Shown here piece after piece: positions 26,160 through 35,095 of a stretch of DNA of 64,000 nt; within the stretch, counting starts at the first letter, position 1; every line of letters starts with the position of its first letter. The translations under genes and the position numbers were made by a program. The notes under the pieces are model-generated. The model was not told the DNA's origin and searched no databases. It saw only the letters and a program-made list of their open reading frames with translations. Where the stretch lies: positions 1-64,000 of the forward strand of contig JALSLV010000030.1 in assembly GCA_026988115.1 (NCBI GenBank). Reading direction: 5' to 3'. Source of the stretch: Lysobacterales bacterium. Its GTDB lineage: Bacteria; Pseudomonadota; Gammaproteobacteria; Xanthomonadales; Marinicellaceae.

Positions 26160-26185
26160 AATAAGGGTACTGACCCCTTAAACTC
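26134..26185. repeat. Two tandem 26-bp units at the RHS copy junction
   Basis: AATAAGGGTACTGACCCCTT plus AAACTC occurs twice in a row here and once more at 26607-26632, the end of copy B. Each unit contains an interrupted palindrome (AAGGG...CCCTT). It marks the duplication junction and may have mediated the tandem duplication. Confidence 0.75.
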
Positions 26186-26632
26186 TAAGCTACCAATACG
26201 ATGCACGCGGCAACCGCATCAGCGATAGCGTATTAGCAATGGCATCTGCAAAAGCTTCATGCAAAAAGACAGACTGGGCTCAACCAAACAAATTCTTGAC
26301 GAAACAGGACAAGTATTGCATACTAAGAGCTATGATGCTTTTGGAAAGCCAAGAAACCGCTATAGATTTAGCATCCAATGTGTTTTATTGGTAAGTGGGA
26401 TTTATCCCACTCAAAGCAAAGCTAAAACTAGGAAAATAATGGTAAAATTTGACAATCCAACAAAATCAAATCCTTCGATCTCATTGATCCTTTTGATGCT
26501 CACATTTAAAAAATATTGGTCTTCGAGGTATGCTGTTAATAAGGCTTTGCATAGTGTTAAATATGAAAACAAGCATTCTAATTACACTAAACCTTCAAAC
26601 CCAGGCAATAAGGGTACTGACCCCTTAAACTC
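26186..26632 (+). pseudogene. RHS/YD-repeat remnant, tandem copy B
   Basis: Second copy of the unit at 25712-26159, again starting SYQYDARGNRISDS and containing LGSTKQILDETGQVLHTKSY and DAFGKPR. It carries single-base differences and its own REP palindrome at 26391-26411. It ends 40 bases before the IS1380-type transposase gene. There is no toxin tip or immunity gene, so these are decayed RHS debris. Confidence 0.8.
26391..26411 (+). repeat. REP-like palindrome, second copy
   Basis: GTAAGTGGGATTTATCCCAC, identical through the stem to 25918-25940, within RHS copy B. Confidence 0.75.
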
Positions 26633-26671
26633 ATTATTTATCAACATGCCGGGAACAGCACTCATCAAGTT

Positions 26672-27985
26672 TTAAGTGGCGTTTAAGCGATTGGCAATAA
26701 GCATAAATTCTTCCTGCCATGGATAAGAGCTTGAGAACATGAATTTTATTCGTCTTGTGTTTTTTACAATCACCGCCCCAATCTTAAGTAGTTTAAGTCG
26801 TATTGTTGTCATTTGAGACTTGGCAAACTTTGTTCCCTTTAAAGCTGTTCTGCGCATATTTTCTAATAATACATACCCAATAGATGACAACATTAATCGA
26901 AACTGATTTGCCCACCAGGCACTTGCACTGGTGCGATCTGCAAACAACCCTAATTGCTGTTCTTTGATTCTGTTTTCTATATCCCCACGAGCACAATAAA
27001 CGTCCTCATATAATGTTTTAGCATCACCATCAAGATTGGTTACAATAAATCGCGGGTTGGCTCCTTTAGGTAAGTGTTCAATTTTTGAAACGACTCTTCT
27101 TTTGTGTTTCCAACTTTTGGCTCCATATTCAAGGTCTTTAAAACACCTTTGTGGCTCTTTTGTTTTTTTAGATTCAATCTCCATAAGCTCCATTTCATTT
27201 TCAACCATACCCTTAAGAACGTTGTTTTTAGCCAGTCCGACTATATATTTAACATCATGTGAGTCACACCAATCCAACATCTTATGACGACAAAAACCAC
27301 CATCGCCTCGAAATATGATTTTTACATCAGGCCACTGCCTCTTAAATCTTTTTACCAAAAGCGATAGTATTGCCCATGTATGTTTTGCTCCATCAATATT
27401 GCTAGGGCGTAAATAACTGACCAGAAGTTGATCCTTACAAAAAACATACAATGGCAAAAAACAATAGTGATCATAATATCCATGAAAGAACTTACCTTCT
27501 TGATTGCCATGAGTTGGATCATCTGTTGCATCAAAATCTAGAATGAGTTCTTTTGGTGAGGTGGTAAATGAGTTGATGAATATTTCAACTAATACCTCAT
27601 GCATCATGACAATTTCTTTTTTATCAATACGGTTTTCAAATCGACACAATGTTGACTGACTGGCTAAAATATCTTCTTCATCAATGACTGTTTGAAATGC
27701 AATATCGTTTCTCAATTGGGTATGATCATTGAGATCCTCGTACCCTAAAACTATTGAATAGACACGTTGACGCAACAAACTTAATTGGCTGTGTTGGATA
27801 AATTTTGGGTTCCTCGGATCGTTAATCACTTTATTTATGGCTTTAGTTAAACCAATCTTTCGGTCACTTTCACGCAACAATAACACACCCGCATCACTGG
27901 TTATGTCTCCTCCAGAAAATTCTCCTTGGATAATTTTACGATTTAATGCTTGAAATTCAATTGATTTTTGGTTACGATTTGTCAT
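26672..27985 (-). CDS. IS1380-family transposase
   Basis: A full-length 437-residue DDE transposase with an uninterrupted frame. The N-terminal block GEFSGGDITSDAGVLLLRES is typical of IS1380. The catalytic residues appear in ILDFDATDDPTH (first Asp), IIFRGDGGFCRHKML (second Asp) and YCARGDIENRIKEQQLGLFA (Glu). ATG start at 27985. It lies between RHS debris and REP-like debris, so it joins a patch of mobile DNA. The putative outer end on the start-codon side is at 28070-28082; I could not find a matching end on the other side. Confidence 0.92.
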   Translation of the reverse strand: MTNRNQKSIEFQALNRKIIQGEFSGGDITSDAGVLLLRESDRKIGLTKAINKVINDPRNPKFIQHSQLSLLRQRVYSIVLGYEDLNDHTQLRNDIAFQTVIDEEDILASQSTLCRFENRIDKKEIVMMHEVLVEIFINSFTTSPKELILDFDATDDPTHGNQEGKFFHGYYDHYCFLPLYVFCKDQLLVSYLRPSNIDGAKHTWAILSLLVKRFKRQWPDVKIIFRGDGGFCRHKMLDWCDSHDVKYIVGLAKNNVLKGMVENEMELMEIESKKTKEPQRCFKDLEYGAKSWKHKRRVVSKIEHLPKGANPRFIVTNLDGDAKTLYEDVYCARGDIENRIKEQQLGLFADRTSASAWWANQFRLMLSSIGYVLLENMRRTALKGTKFAKSQMTTIRLKLLKIGAVIVKNTRRIKFMFSSSYPWQEEFMLIANRLNAT

Positions 27986-28069
27986 GGTAGCCTTTTTGTT
28001 TATTTCTTTATAAGTAATTGAATTATAACATATTTACAAGGCTGCCACTGTAGTATTTTAAATGGACTA

Positions 28070-28082
28070 TGAAATATTCAGG
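28070..28082. repeat. Putative terminal inverted repeat of the IS1380-type element
   Basis: TGAAATATTCAGG, read from outside as CCTGAATATTTCA, 85 bases upstream of the transposase start. It begins with CC as IS1380 ends do. The same 13 bases occur twice, head to head, in the palindrome at 47412-47443. No equivalent was found at the transposase 3' side (26633-26671). Confidence 0.5.
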
Positions 28083-28426
28083 CTAGCGACATGTAGGATG
28101 AACCACGCCCATCTGTAGTATTTAGACAGCATCAATGATCAAAAGAAAATCAAATCCTCCGAACCCATAGTAAGGCGTCAGTTCTTTTAAATGATTTTGT
28201 GCTACAATATCTTCTTTTATAGATATAAATATGTCAAGAATAAAAATAAGAGTACTGATATTCCCCCTTTTTCATGACACTCTTTTTCAACGGGTCAAGC
28301 GATGAAATATATTTTAAAAAAAACTGGTTTGTCAGAAATTATGAAGAAAAATATAAAGGACTGATTTGACTCTAGTATGGACTTCAGGTATAAGAAAGTT
28401 AGTGTATACAATTATCCAAAACTCTT
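28083..28426. other. Gene-free stretch with a degenerate REP-like hairpin
   Basis: Bases 28093-28113 (GTAGGATGAACCACGCCCAT) resemble a decayed GTAG-headed hairpin. Around 28246-28270 is an imperfect version of the GTACTGA..CCCC motif seen in the RHS repeats. I see no gene here. Confidence 0.4.
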
Positions 28427-28783
28427 ATGAATAGTCAAAATTACAAGAAATACTCTAAAAGCGAACTTGAAGAAATTATTAAAAATACGAATAAAGATTT
28501 ATATCCCAAGAGATATAAACAGGTTGAGCTTTTAATAAAAGATTTTCAGAAAAGAGAAGAGTCAAAACAAAAAGAATCTAGAGTCGAAAAAAAAATTGAC
28601 TCTTTTGGTTGGGGAATCTTTTTTACCTTTGGCACATTCTTTGTTTTAATATTTGGTTCCTTTCCTTCAAGATTTCAAAATAATCAGACAGCAACTTTAA
28701 GTATTGAATTACGACTCCTTTTTGCTTTTATATTTTTAATTTTAGCAGTAATATTTTTTTATAAACATATTAGAAAAAAGTGA
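28427..28783 (+). CDS. Hypothetical membrane protein, 118 aa
   Basis: Not recognised by name. Residues 1-50 are a charged helical segment (KYSKSELEEIIKNTNKDLYP), resembling short leading helices seen in several small membrane proteins. Two hydrophobic spans follow (about 64-80 and 92-113), with a basic C-terminus. It is a lone gene between mobile elements and is very AT-rich, which suggests acquired DNA. Confidence 0.55.
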   Translation: MNSQNYKKYSKSELEEIIKNTNKDLYPKRYKQVELLIKDFQKREESKQKESRVEKKIDSFGWGIFFTFGTFFVLIFGSFPSRFQNNQTATLSIELRLLFAFIFLILAVIFFYKHIRKK

Positions 28784-29015
28784 AAAAGGTTTAAAAGTTT
28801 AAATAAGCTTAAGGAAATATACTGGGAAGTAATACTCAAGGACATATATGAACGCCCCCTTCAGGTCAAGTCTTATTTCATGATTTAGATAATGGTTTCG
28901 GACATATATTCGGCCTATTTGTGAGGAATGTACTGGGACACCCATTGTAAAATAATCGTGAAATGCGTATAATGGGTCTTATGTTAATAGGAAGAATAAG
29001 ATTTAGGAGTAATTT
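28784..29015. other. Leader region of the tyrosine transposase gene
   Basis: Non-coding. It contains two GGACATATAT direct repeats (about 28841 and 28900) and a TACTGGGA motif occurring twice (about 28819 and 28930). AGGAGTAATTTATG just before 29016 gives a strong ribosome binding site for the downstream gene. Confidence 0.45.
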
Positions 29016-29984
29016 ATGACAGTACCAAGACGAAGTTTAATATCCTTATCGGATACACCGTATTACCACTGCTACGTGCGCTGTGTTCGGCGGGCTTTTT
29101 TGTTTGGCGATGACAAATACACTGGGGTTAATTACGACCATCGCCGCGAATGGATTCGCGAGAAAATATTATCCCAAACCGATGTCTTTGCTATTGACTG
29201 CTGTGCTTATGCGGTGATGTCGAACCATTATCACGTAGTGCTTTTTGTGGATGAACAAAAGGCTAAGGACTGGGATAGACGTGAGGTTTTGCGTCGTTGG
29301 AAGCAGCTGTATAATTTATCTTACCTTACTGAAAAATACTATAACAAAGAAGCACTTAGCAAAGCAGAGATTGATGCCATTTATGTCAATATCGAACTGT
29401 ATCGCGAACGTTTGATGGATATTTCATGGTATATGCGCGGCATAAATGAGTCAATCGCACGACGCTCAAATGCCGAAGATAACTGCAAAGGAAGATTCTG
29501 GGACGGACGATTTAAATCTCAAGCATTATTGGATGAACAAGCTTTACTGACTTGCATGGCGTATGTGGATTTAAACCCAATTCGAGCCAACATGGCGCAA
29601 ACACCTGAAGAATCAGATTACACCTCAATTCAAGAAAGAATAACTAATAAGCAAACCAAACTCAAACCCTTTGGAGCCAGTCAATGTAACAGCAATAAAT
29701 ATGAGATTCCATTTGCCTTAGATGATTACCTAAGCTTAGTAGAAACCACAGGCAGAGCCATAATAAACGAACACAAAGGCTATATTCCAGAAGAATTGCC
29801 CGATATTTTGCAAAGACTGGGTTTAAATAATGATACTTGGCTGAATCAAATCAAATATTTCGATAAATGGTATTACAAAGCCATCGGCACCGTAGATAAT
29901 CTAAAAAAATACTGCAAAAACCTAAAACAGAAGTACATAAAGGGTTTGCCTAAGACTTCAAGCGTAAAAAGTGCTTTAAACTAG
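29016..29984 (+). CDS. REP-associated tyrosine transposase (RAYT, Y1_Tnp family)
   Basis: A 322-residue IS200-like HUH endonuclease relative. It starts with SDTPYYHCYVRCVRRAFLF and has the HUH motif MSNHYHVVLFVD (His71 and His73). The helix with the probable catalytic tyrosine is ALLTCMAYVDLNPIRA, and GRFWDGRFKSQALLD is typical of this long RAYT group. Single-copy RAYTs process REP hairpins headed by GTAG-type tetranucleotides. Several GTA(A)G hairpins are in this window, one starting 7 bases after its stop. It is probably a domesticated, non-self-mobilising transposase. Confidence 0.9.
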   Translation: MTVPRRSLISLSDTPYYHCYVRCVRRAFLFGDDKYTGVNYDHRREWIREKILSQTDVFAIDCCAYAVMSNHYHVVLFVDEQKAKDWDRREVLRRWKQLYNLSYLTEKYYNKEALSKAEIDAIYVNIELYRERLMDISWYMRGINESIARRSNAEDNCKGRFWDGRFKSQALLDEQALLTCMAYVDLNPIRANMAQTPEESDYTSIQERITNKQTKLKPFGASQCNSNKYEIPFALDDYLSLVETTGRAIINEHKGYIPEELPDILQRLGLNNDTWLNQIKYFDKWYYKAIGTVDNLKKYCKNLKQKYIKGLPKTSSVKSALN

Positions 29985-29990
29985 ACTTGG

Positions 29991-30011
29991 AGTGGGATAA
30001 ATCCCACTTAC
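29991..30011 (-). repeat. REP-like palindrome directly downstream of the RAYT gene
   Basis: On the minus strand it reads GTAAGTGGGATTTATCCCAC, the same hairpin as at 25918 and 26391. Its position 7 bases after the transposase stop supports it as the cognate substrate. Confidence 0.75.
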
Positions 30012-30158
30012 CAGATTGGCTTCGTTAGGTTTTAAATAACCATGAAAGGCTAAATGGTTCTAAAAGCCATCACTACCGTGGATGTAATGGTCAAGTTTTA
30101 TCTCTATGAAATAGGCATAAGTAATAATCAATTTCAGTGGATTGATTTTTATGGTTTG

Positions 30159-31538
30159 TTACTGGTTTTTATCCCTTCTTCTTAAATAATTCAACAAGTC
30201 GATTCGGGTTATGAGCCCTAAAAATTTATTGTCATCATCTTTGACTATGGCTATTCTGCCTTGGTCAAATATGGGTAATAGTTTGGCTAATGGACTGGTC
30301 ACTGGCATAAATTCGAGGTTTTTGGTCATAGCTTTGGAAACTTCGTCTTCAAATTTTGCATTGTCATCATAAACATACATCATGACATCAGATTCATCGA
30401 TTATGCCAACAATTTCATCACCATCCATAATAGGTAGTTGTGAGACATCATACAATTTCATACGTTGGTAAACGGTGGAAAGTGTTTCATGTGGACGCAT
30501 AACAATTAGGTCATTGCTTTGGTAGGGGCGTGAGATTAAATCGCGTAAGTCGCCATGTTGTTCGACTTCAATAAAGCCATTGTCCATCATCCAATAGTCG
30601 TTGTACATTTTTGAGAGGTATTTATTGCCTGTGTCCGCTACTAAGGCGACTACACGTTTTGTTCTAGTTTGTTCTTGGCAGTATTTTAAGGCTGCTCTCA
30701 TGACTGTACCTGTTGATGAGCCACCTAATACGCCTTCTTTGGCGAGTAATTCTCGAGCAGCTTCAAAACTTTCTTTGTCGGAGACGGCGTAAGCTTTTGT
30801 CACCAGTGAGAAGTCTGAAATGCTTGGTAAAAAGTCTTCACCAATGCCTTCGACTTTCCATGAGCCACTTTTATTGGATAAGTTCTTTTCATTGATGTAC
30901 TCGGCTAAGATACTGCCAACAGGATCGGCCAGAATCATTTCTACTGTTGGATCTTTTTCCTTTAAATAAGCAGTCAAGCCTGACATTGTTCCACTAGAGC
31001 CTACGCCAAAAACAATGGCATCTATGTTGTCATCCATTTGCTGCATAATCTCTGGGCCTGTGGTGTCTATATGGGCTTGTGGGTTATCTGGATTGCCAAA
31101 TTGATTGATAAAATAGGCATTTGTTGTTTTTTCTGCTATAGACTTGGCTAAATCTTGGTAATATTGTGGATGCCCTTTGGCGACATCGGATCGGGTTAGG
31201 ACAATTTCTGCACCCATGGCTTTGAGGTTAAATATTTTTTCTTTACTCATTTTATCAGGAATGACAAGTATCAGCTTATAGCCTTTTTGTGCGGCAACCA
31301 GTGCTAAGCCTATGCCTGTATTGCCTGCGGTGCCTTCAACCAGTGTGGCTCCAGGTTTTAAATCACCTCGGTCTTCTGCTGCTTGAATCATAGATAAACC
31401 AATTCTATCCTTAATTGAACCGCCTGGGTTTTGATTTTCGAGTTTTAAATATAACTCACATGGACCTGTGTCCAAATGATTGACTTTGAGCATTGGCGTA
31501 TTGCCAATTAATTCGAGCACCGAATTAACTATTTTCAT
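30159..31538 (-). CDS. cbs: Cystathionine beta-synthase (PLP enzyme with CBS pair)
   Basis: A 459-residue protein. The N-terminal PLP domain resembles cysteine synthase, with the PLP lysine in GGSIKDRIGLSM (about 43), the substrate loop EGTAGNTGIGLALVA and the phosphate-binding GSSTGTV. A C-terminal pair of CBS domains (about 335-455) could sense adenosyl ligands. The length and CBS pair favour cystathionine beta-synthase of the trans-sulfuration route over plain CysK/CysM. Condensation of homocysteine with serine is the expected reaction. No cystathionine lyase is adjacent. Confidence 0.88.
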   Translation of the reverse strand: MKIVNSVLELIGNTPMLKVNHLDTGPCELYLKLENQNPGGSIKDRIGLSMIQAAEDRGDLKPGATLVEGTAGNTGIGLALVAAQKGYKLILVIPDKMSKEKIFNLKAMGAEIVLTRSDVAKGHPQYYQDLAKSIAEKTTNAYFINQFGNPDNPQAHIDTTGPEIMQQMDDNIDAIVFGVGSSGTMSGLTAYLKEKDPTVEMILADPVGSILAEYINEKNLSNKSGSWKVEGIGEDFLPSISDFSLVTKAYAVSDKESFEAARELLAKEGVLGGSSTGTVMRAALKYCQEQTRTKRVVALVADTGNKYLSKMYNDYWMMDNGFIEVEQHGDLRDLISRPYQSNDLIVMRPHETLSTVYQRMKLYDVSQLPIMDGDEIVGIIDESDVMMYVYDDNAKFEDEVSKAMTKNLEFMPVTSPLAKLLPIFDQGRIAIVKDDDNKFLGLITRIDLLNYLRRRDKNQ

Positions 31539-31559
31539 GTTGTCCCCTGAGGTGTTAAG

Positions 31560-32525
31560 TTATTGTAGAATGATTATTTCGACACGTCTGTTTTTTGCTT
31601 TCCCTGCTTTAGTCGTGTTTTCTGCCACTGGAAATTCTTCACCCATGCCAACGGCATTAATGTTTTTGGCAGCAATACCATTTTTTATCAACAAGGCTTT
31701 TACGGCTTCGGCTCTTTCTTGTGAGAGTTGTAGGTTTAACTCATTCGAACCAGAGCTGTCCGTATGTCCTTCTATTCTGACTTTTTTATTTGGATAAGTG
31801 TTGATAAATGCCACTACTTTTGAAAAGTTATCAACGGCTTCTTGTTTAATAGTGGATTTGCCAGAATCAAATACAAAATCTCCCAACGTCATCATCAAGC
31901 CTTTATCTGTTTTTTCTGTCGCAATTGAATTGAGTTTTCTGCGTAAGGATTGGGCTTCTTCATTGGCTAATTCTGCTTCTTGTTTTGCCAGTTCTGCTTG
32001 TTCTGCTTGTGCTTGTGCGTAGGCTTTAGCGGCTTGTGTTTCTTGCTTGGATAGTTCGGCTTCATTCTGACTGTTTTTTGCCAACAGTTCAGCCTGTTTT
32101 GCTCGTTCATAAGCACGTTGGGCTTCTTCTTGTTGAGCAATAAGCATCATGCGTGCCAGTTCGGCATCGTGACGTGCCAGTTCTGCTTGTGTTTTTGAAA
32201 TGTTGACTTCCAATTGTTGTGCTTTTTCTTTTTCTTTTTTGATTTCGTTTTTAATCCATTGCTCTTCAGCAACCAATCGAGCAAAAGCTATATTGTGTTT
32301 GGCTTGATAAAGAGCTTGTTCTCTATTTTTGCGTTTGACCTTGTTATTAATGAGTGCTTCTACAGATTTTTTAGCGATTTGTTTTTCTGTTTTTGCAAAC
32401 CCTTTGTATTTTTTATCATGGATTAAGTTGTTGTAATCCGTTTCTAATCCAGCATAATCGAGCTGTTTCTTTTTGGCAAAGCTGTGTGTGCTAACCAAGA
32501 GGATAAGAATTATAACTAAGCGCAT
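31560..32525 (-). CDS. OmpA-family protein with long coiled coil
   Basis: A 321-residue exported protein. The signal peptide is at 1-18. A long alanine/glutamate/glutamine-rich helix (about 70-200) likely forms a coiled coil. The C-terminal OmpA/MotB peptidoglycan-binding domain (about 205-320) carries FDSGKSTIKQEAVDNFSKV and the signature RIEGHTDSSGSNELNLQLSQ followed by ERAEAV. It should tether the envelope to peptidoglycan. Its ATG touches the stop of the upstream small gene (32525-32896), so the pair is coupled. Confidence 0.9.
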   Translation of the reverse strand: MRLVIILILLVSTHSFAKKKQLDYAGLETDYNNLIHDKKYKGFAKTEKQIAKKSVEALINNKVKRKNREQALYQAKHNIAFARLVAEEQWIKNEIKKEKEKAQQLEVNISKTQAELARHDAELARMMLIAQQEEAQRAYERAKQAELLAKNSQNEAELSKQETQAAKAYAQAQAEQAELAKQEAELANEEAQSLRRKLNSIATEKTDKGLMMTLGDFVFDSGKSTIKQEAVDNFSKVVAFINTYPNKKVRIEGHTDSSGSNELNLQLSQERAEAVKALLIKNGIAAKNINAVGMGEEFPVAENTTKAGKAKNRRVEIIILQ

Positions 32526-32896
32526 TATAATTGCTCCTTTAATTCATCAAGTATTTGCTGATTTTCTAAGTTTTTATTTTGAATACTTGAAAGTTGTGAA
32601 TTGAGTTTATTCACTTCTGAACGTTTTTTAATAATTTTTAAATCAGATTTAATTTCTCTAATTAATTTGTTAAAAAGTTTCTTATTGCGTTTTTTCTTTG
32701 CTTCTTTAGCTAAAATTACTTTCTTTTCAACAGCACTCATTTCTATCGGTGCAGAATCAACATAACCTTGTTCATAGGCATGGCTAATCAATTTTTGCAC
32801 GACGAGAATTTCATCTACTTTGGGCTTTTTCGCCTGCACTGAAGAGGCAAAAAGAAGAATTGTGCCAATTATTAGATTAATTGCTGTTTTACTCAT
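32525..32896 (-). CDS. Small exported helical protein (DUF4398-like)
   Basis: A 123-residue protein with a signal peptide ending VQAKK (about 22-24), followed by a charged helical region (KKVILAKEAKKKRNKKLFNK). DUF4398-type small lipoproteins or periplasmic proteins often precede OmpA-family genes in this way. Family assignment is tentative; the coupling to the OmpA-like gene (one-base overlap) is clear. Probably a partner in the envelope. Confidence 0.65.
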   Translation of the reverse strand: MSKTAINLIIGTILLFASSVQAKKPKVDEILVVQKLISHAYEQGYVDSAPIEMSAVEKKVILAKEAKKKRNKKLFNKLIREIKSDLKIIKKRSEVNKLNSQLSSIQNKNLENQQILDELKEQL

Positions 32897-33001
32897 GTTT
32901 TAACTATCTGTTTAACTAAACTTTTCTATTTTCTTGTTTATTTAGACATTTATCAAGTATAAAAATTCAAATCTGGTAAATATACGATAAAATATATCAC
33001 C

Positions 33002-33601
33002 ATGAAATTTATGTTTTTATTTTTAATTCTGTTTTTTTGTGGCATTACCCAAAGCAATGCCAAGTCTTTGCGTGTCTATAAACACATCGACAAAGAGGGG
33101 ATTATCCATTATTCTTCAAAAAAACCCCGAAACCACCATTACAAGATTATTAATGTTAAGTGCCCAGAATGTGGGTGGAAAAATAGTGTTAACTGGAAAA
33201 AAACGCCTCTAATTACGGGTAAATTTGAGAAAGAAATTAAAGCAGCCTCTAAGAAATTCGGAATTACACCATCCTTAATCAAGGCCATTATTCATGCGGA
33301 ATCGAGTTTTAAACCTGATGCTCAATCCAGTGTTGGAGCCCAAGGTTTAATGCAGCTAATGCCAGCCACTCAAAAAATATATTCGGTAAAAAATCCATTC
33401 AATCCAAAACAAAATATTCATGCAGGAACGGCATTAATAAAACGTTTATTAAAAACCTACAATAATAATTTGAGTGTCGCTTTAGCCGCCTATAATTCGG
33501 GAGAGGGTGCCGTTAAAAAATACAATAACACTGTTCCTCCCTATGAAGAAACCGAAAACTATGTCAAACGAGTAAAAATTTTACAAAAACGCTATAAATA
33601 A
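33002..33601 (+). CDS. Lytic transglycosylase (SLT domain) with N-terminal DUF4124-like segment
   Basis: A 199-residue exported enzyme. Signal peptide 1-20; an N-terminal KHIDKEGIIHYSSKKP segment of the DUF4124 type; a CPECGW pair of cysteines; then the SLT domain from about 75. The catalytic glutamate is in AIIHAESSFKPDAQSSVGAQ, followed by GLMQLMPATQ and ALAAYNSGEGAVKKY. It cleaves peptidoglycan glycan strands, forming 1,6-anhydro-muramyl ends. It stands alone and diverges from the OmpA-like pair. Confidence 0.92.
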   Translation: MKFMFLFLILFFCGITQSNAKSLRVYKHIDKEGIIHYSSKKPRNHHYKIINVKCPECGWKNSVNWKKTPLITGKFEKEIKAASKKFGITPSLIKAIIHAESSFKPDAQSSVGAQGLMQLMPATQKIYSVKNPFNPKQNIHAGTALIKRLLKTYNNNLSVALAAYNSGEGAVKKYNNTVPPYEETENYVKRVKILQKRYK

Positions 33602-33633
33602 GTCTGGATTTGGGCTTGATAGATAGGTGGATA

Positions 33634-34023
33634 TTATTTATCCTCTTCATAAGGAAATTTCACATGACCCAGTCGCACTAAAAATACCGCAATGGTGAGA
33701 ACCAAAAGTGTGATTCCAATGCCCAACATATCCCAAGGAGCTAACTCTTTTGAACCTAAAATAATGTAACGAGCCAACGCTACAATGGCGATATAAATAG
33801 GAAATCTTACTGGCAACATGTTTTTTTGATAGTAAATGCCAATCATGGTGATGACTTCCAAATAGATAAAAAGCAACAATAAATCACTCAAAGCGACTCT
33901 GCCATGTTGAACCATAACCCAAACTTCTTGTCCGATAGCAATAATGGTAGCAATGGATATTATGACTAAACCAGTGATTTCAAGGATTTTTAAGATTTGT
34001 TGAAAGATATTATTGTTTTGCAT
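33634..34023 (-). CDS. psiE: Phosphate-starvation-inducible membrane protein PsiE
   Basis: A 129-residue protein with four hydrophobic spans and the PsiE-type loop EVWVMVQHGRVALSDLLLLF, followed by FPIYIAIVALARYIIL. The family name comes from induction in E. coli phosphate starvation; the function is unknown. It overlaps the end of the upstream serine hydrolase gene by 14 bases, indicating co-transcription. Confidence 0.88.
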   Translation of the reverse strand: MQNNNIFQQILKILEITGLVIISIATIIAIGQEVWVMVQHGRVALSDLLLLFIYLEVITMIGIYYQKNMLPVRFPIYIAIVALARYIILGSKELAPWDMLGIGITLLVLTIAVFLVRLGHVKFPYEEDK

Positions 34024-35095
34024 TTTTCCTCTCTCTTTTCTTTAATTGAACTAACTTCTTACGCAATTTATAAAGTCCTTTTATTTGATTGGATTTGGCA
34101 GAATTCATCATAATCACTATCGCTAAGTCATCATCAGGCATTACAACTGTGTGGCAATAAAAAGTAGCTGCACTGCCATCGTGATAGCTTACTTTTTTAT
34201 TTTCTAATAATTTGTTGCCCCATCCATAAGCATAATTTTCTCTGCCAAAATGTAATTTTTGATAACTTTGGGTCGTTAAATAATTGTTTTGTCCACGCAA
34301 ACCTTTGAGGTTCATTTGGATGAATTGTGCATAATCCACAATATTCATGGATAAATCTCCAGCAGCAGCAATGTAATCCTCTAATTTGTATTCATCATCT
34401 GGAGGTAAGGGTTTATTTTGAAAAAAACTATTTATATGCCCCCAAGGGTTGTCAATTGACTCTTTATTCGGAAAACCCAGAAAAAATTCCAATCCTAATT
34501 TTTGCATGGTTGCGATAAGTTCGTCTTCAAATGATTTGTTTGAAACTTTATCAATCATCATGGCAATAATTGCGTAATCGGCATTGGAATAAGTGCCTTT
34601 CTTGATAGGTTTGTAAGTTAAAATATGTTTAACGAATTTGTACCTTTTCTCAATAATGTTACCTTCAAATTTTGGTAACATTAAGAAAGCTAATCCACTA
34701 GTGAAAGCAGGGATTCTAGCATTATGAGAAAGAAGATTATCCAATGTTAAGTCGTTGAATTTTGGGTTAATTTCCTTTAACTCTGGATACAAGTCATATA
34801 AAGAAGTTGTGAGACTGAGCTTGCCTTGTTCAACCAATTTCATAGCAATAAATGCGGTAAATGCTTTGGTGTTTGAACCCAGATGAAATTTATCGGTTAA
34901 TTGAACTTGATGATTGCCATTTATTTTATTGGTTCCGATGACTTCATTTTGAATGCCATGGCTGCTAATGATACTTGCGGCTAAGGCGGGGATATTGGTT
35001 TCTTGGCGCGTTTCTTCCAGTAATTTTTTTAAATTAATGTCTTGTGCAAAGCAAAAGTCACTTATAAAAATCAATACGAGAAGGAATAATTTCAT
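34010..35095 (-). CDS. Exported serine hydrolase of the class C beta-lactamase family
   Basis: A 361-residue protein with signal peptide 1-17. The family's SxxK motif is SNTK in HLGSNTKAFTAF (about residue 74), the YxN motif is YSN in GTYSNADYAII, and the third box reads HDGS in place of the classical KTG/HxG. This superfamily includes beta-lactamases, D-aminopeptidases and esterases; the sequence does not show which. It overlaps tyrS by one base (TAATG type) and psiE by 14 bases. Confidence 0.85.
   Translation of the reverse strand: MKLFLLVLIFISDFCFAQDINLKKLLEETRQETNIPALAASIISSHGIQNEVIGTNKINGNHQVQLTDKFHLGSNTKAFTAFIAMKLVEQGKLSLTTSLYDLYPELKEINPKFNDLTLDNLLSHNARIPAFTSGLAFLMLPKFEGNIIEKRYKFVKHILTYKPIKKGTYSNADYAIIAMMIDKVSNKSFEDELIATMQKLGLEFFLGFPNKESIDNPWGHINSFFQNKPLPPDDEYKLEDYIAAAGDLSMNIVDYAQFIQMNLKGLRGQNNYLTTQSYQKLHFGRENYAYGWGNKLLENKKVSYHDGSAATFYCHTVVMPDDDLAIVIMMNSAKSNQIKGLYKLRKKLVQLKKRERKNAKQ

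Noticed and set aside
26134-26185. CRISPR-like direct repeats
   Set aside because: Only two adjacent 26-bp units with no spacer, and a third at the end of the duplicated block; this is a duplication junction.
25654-26675. Frames of up to 138 codons as genes
   Set aside because: They read through tandem RHS debris, REP hairpins and the junction repeats, with frame breaks relative to RHS proteins.
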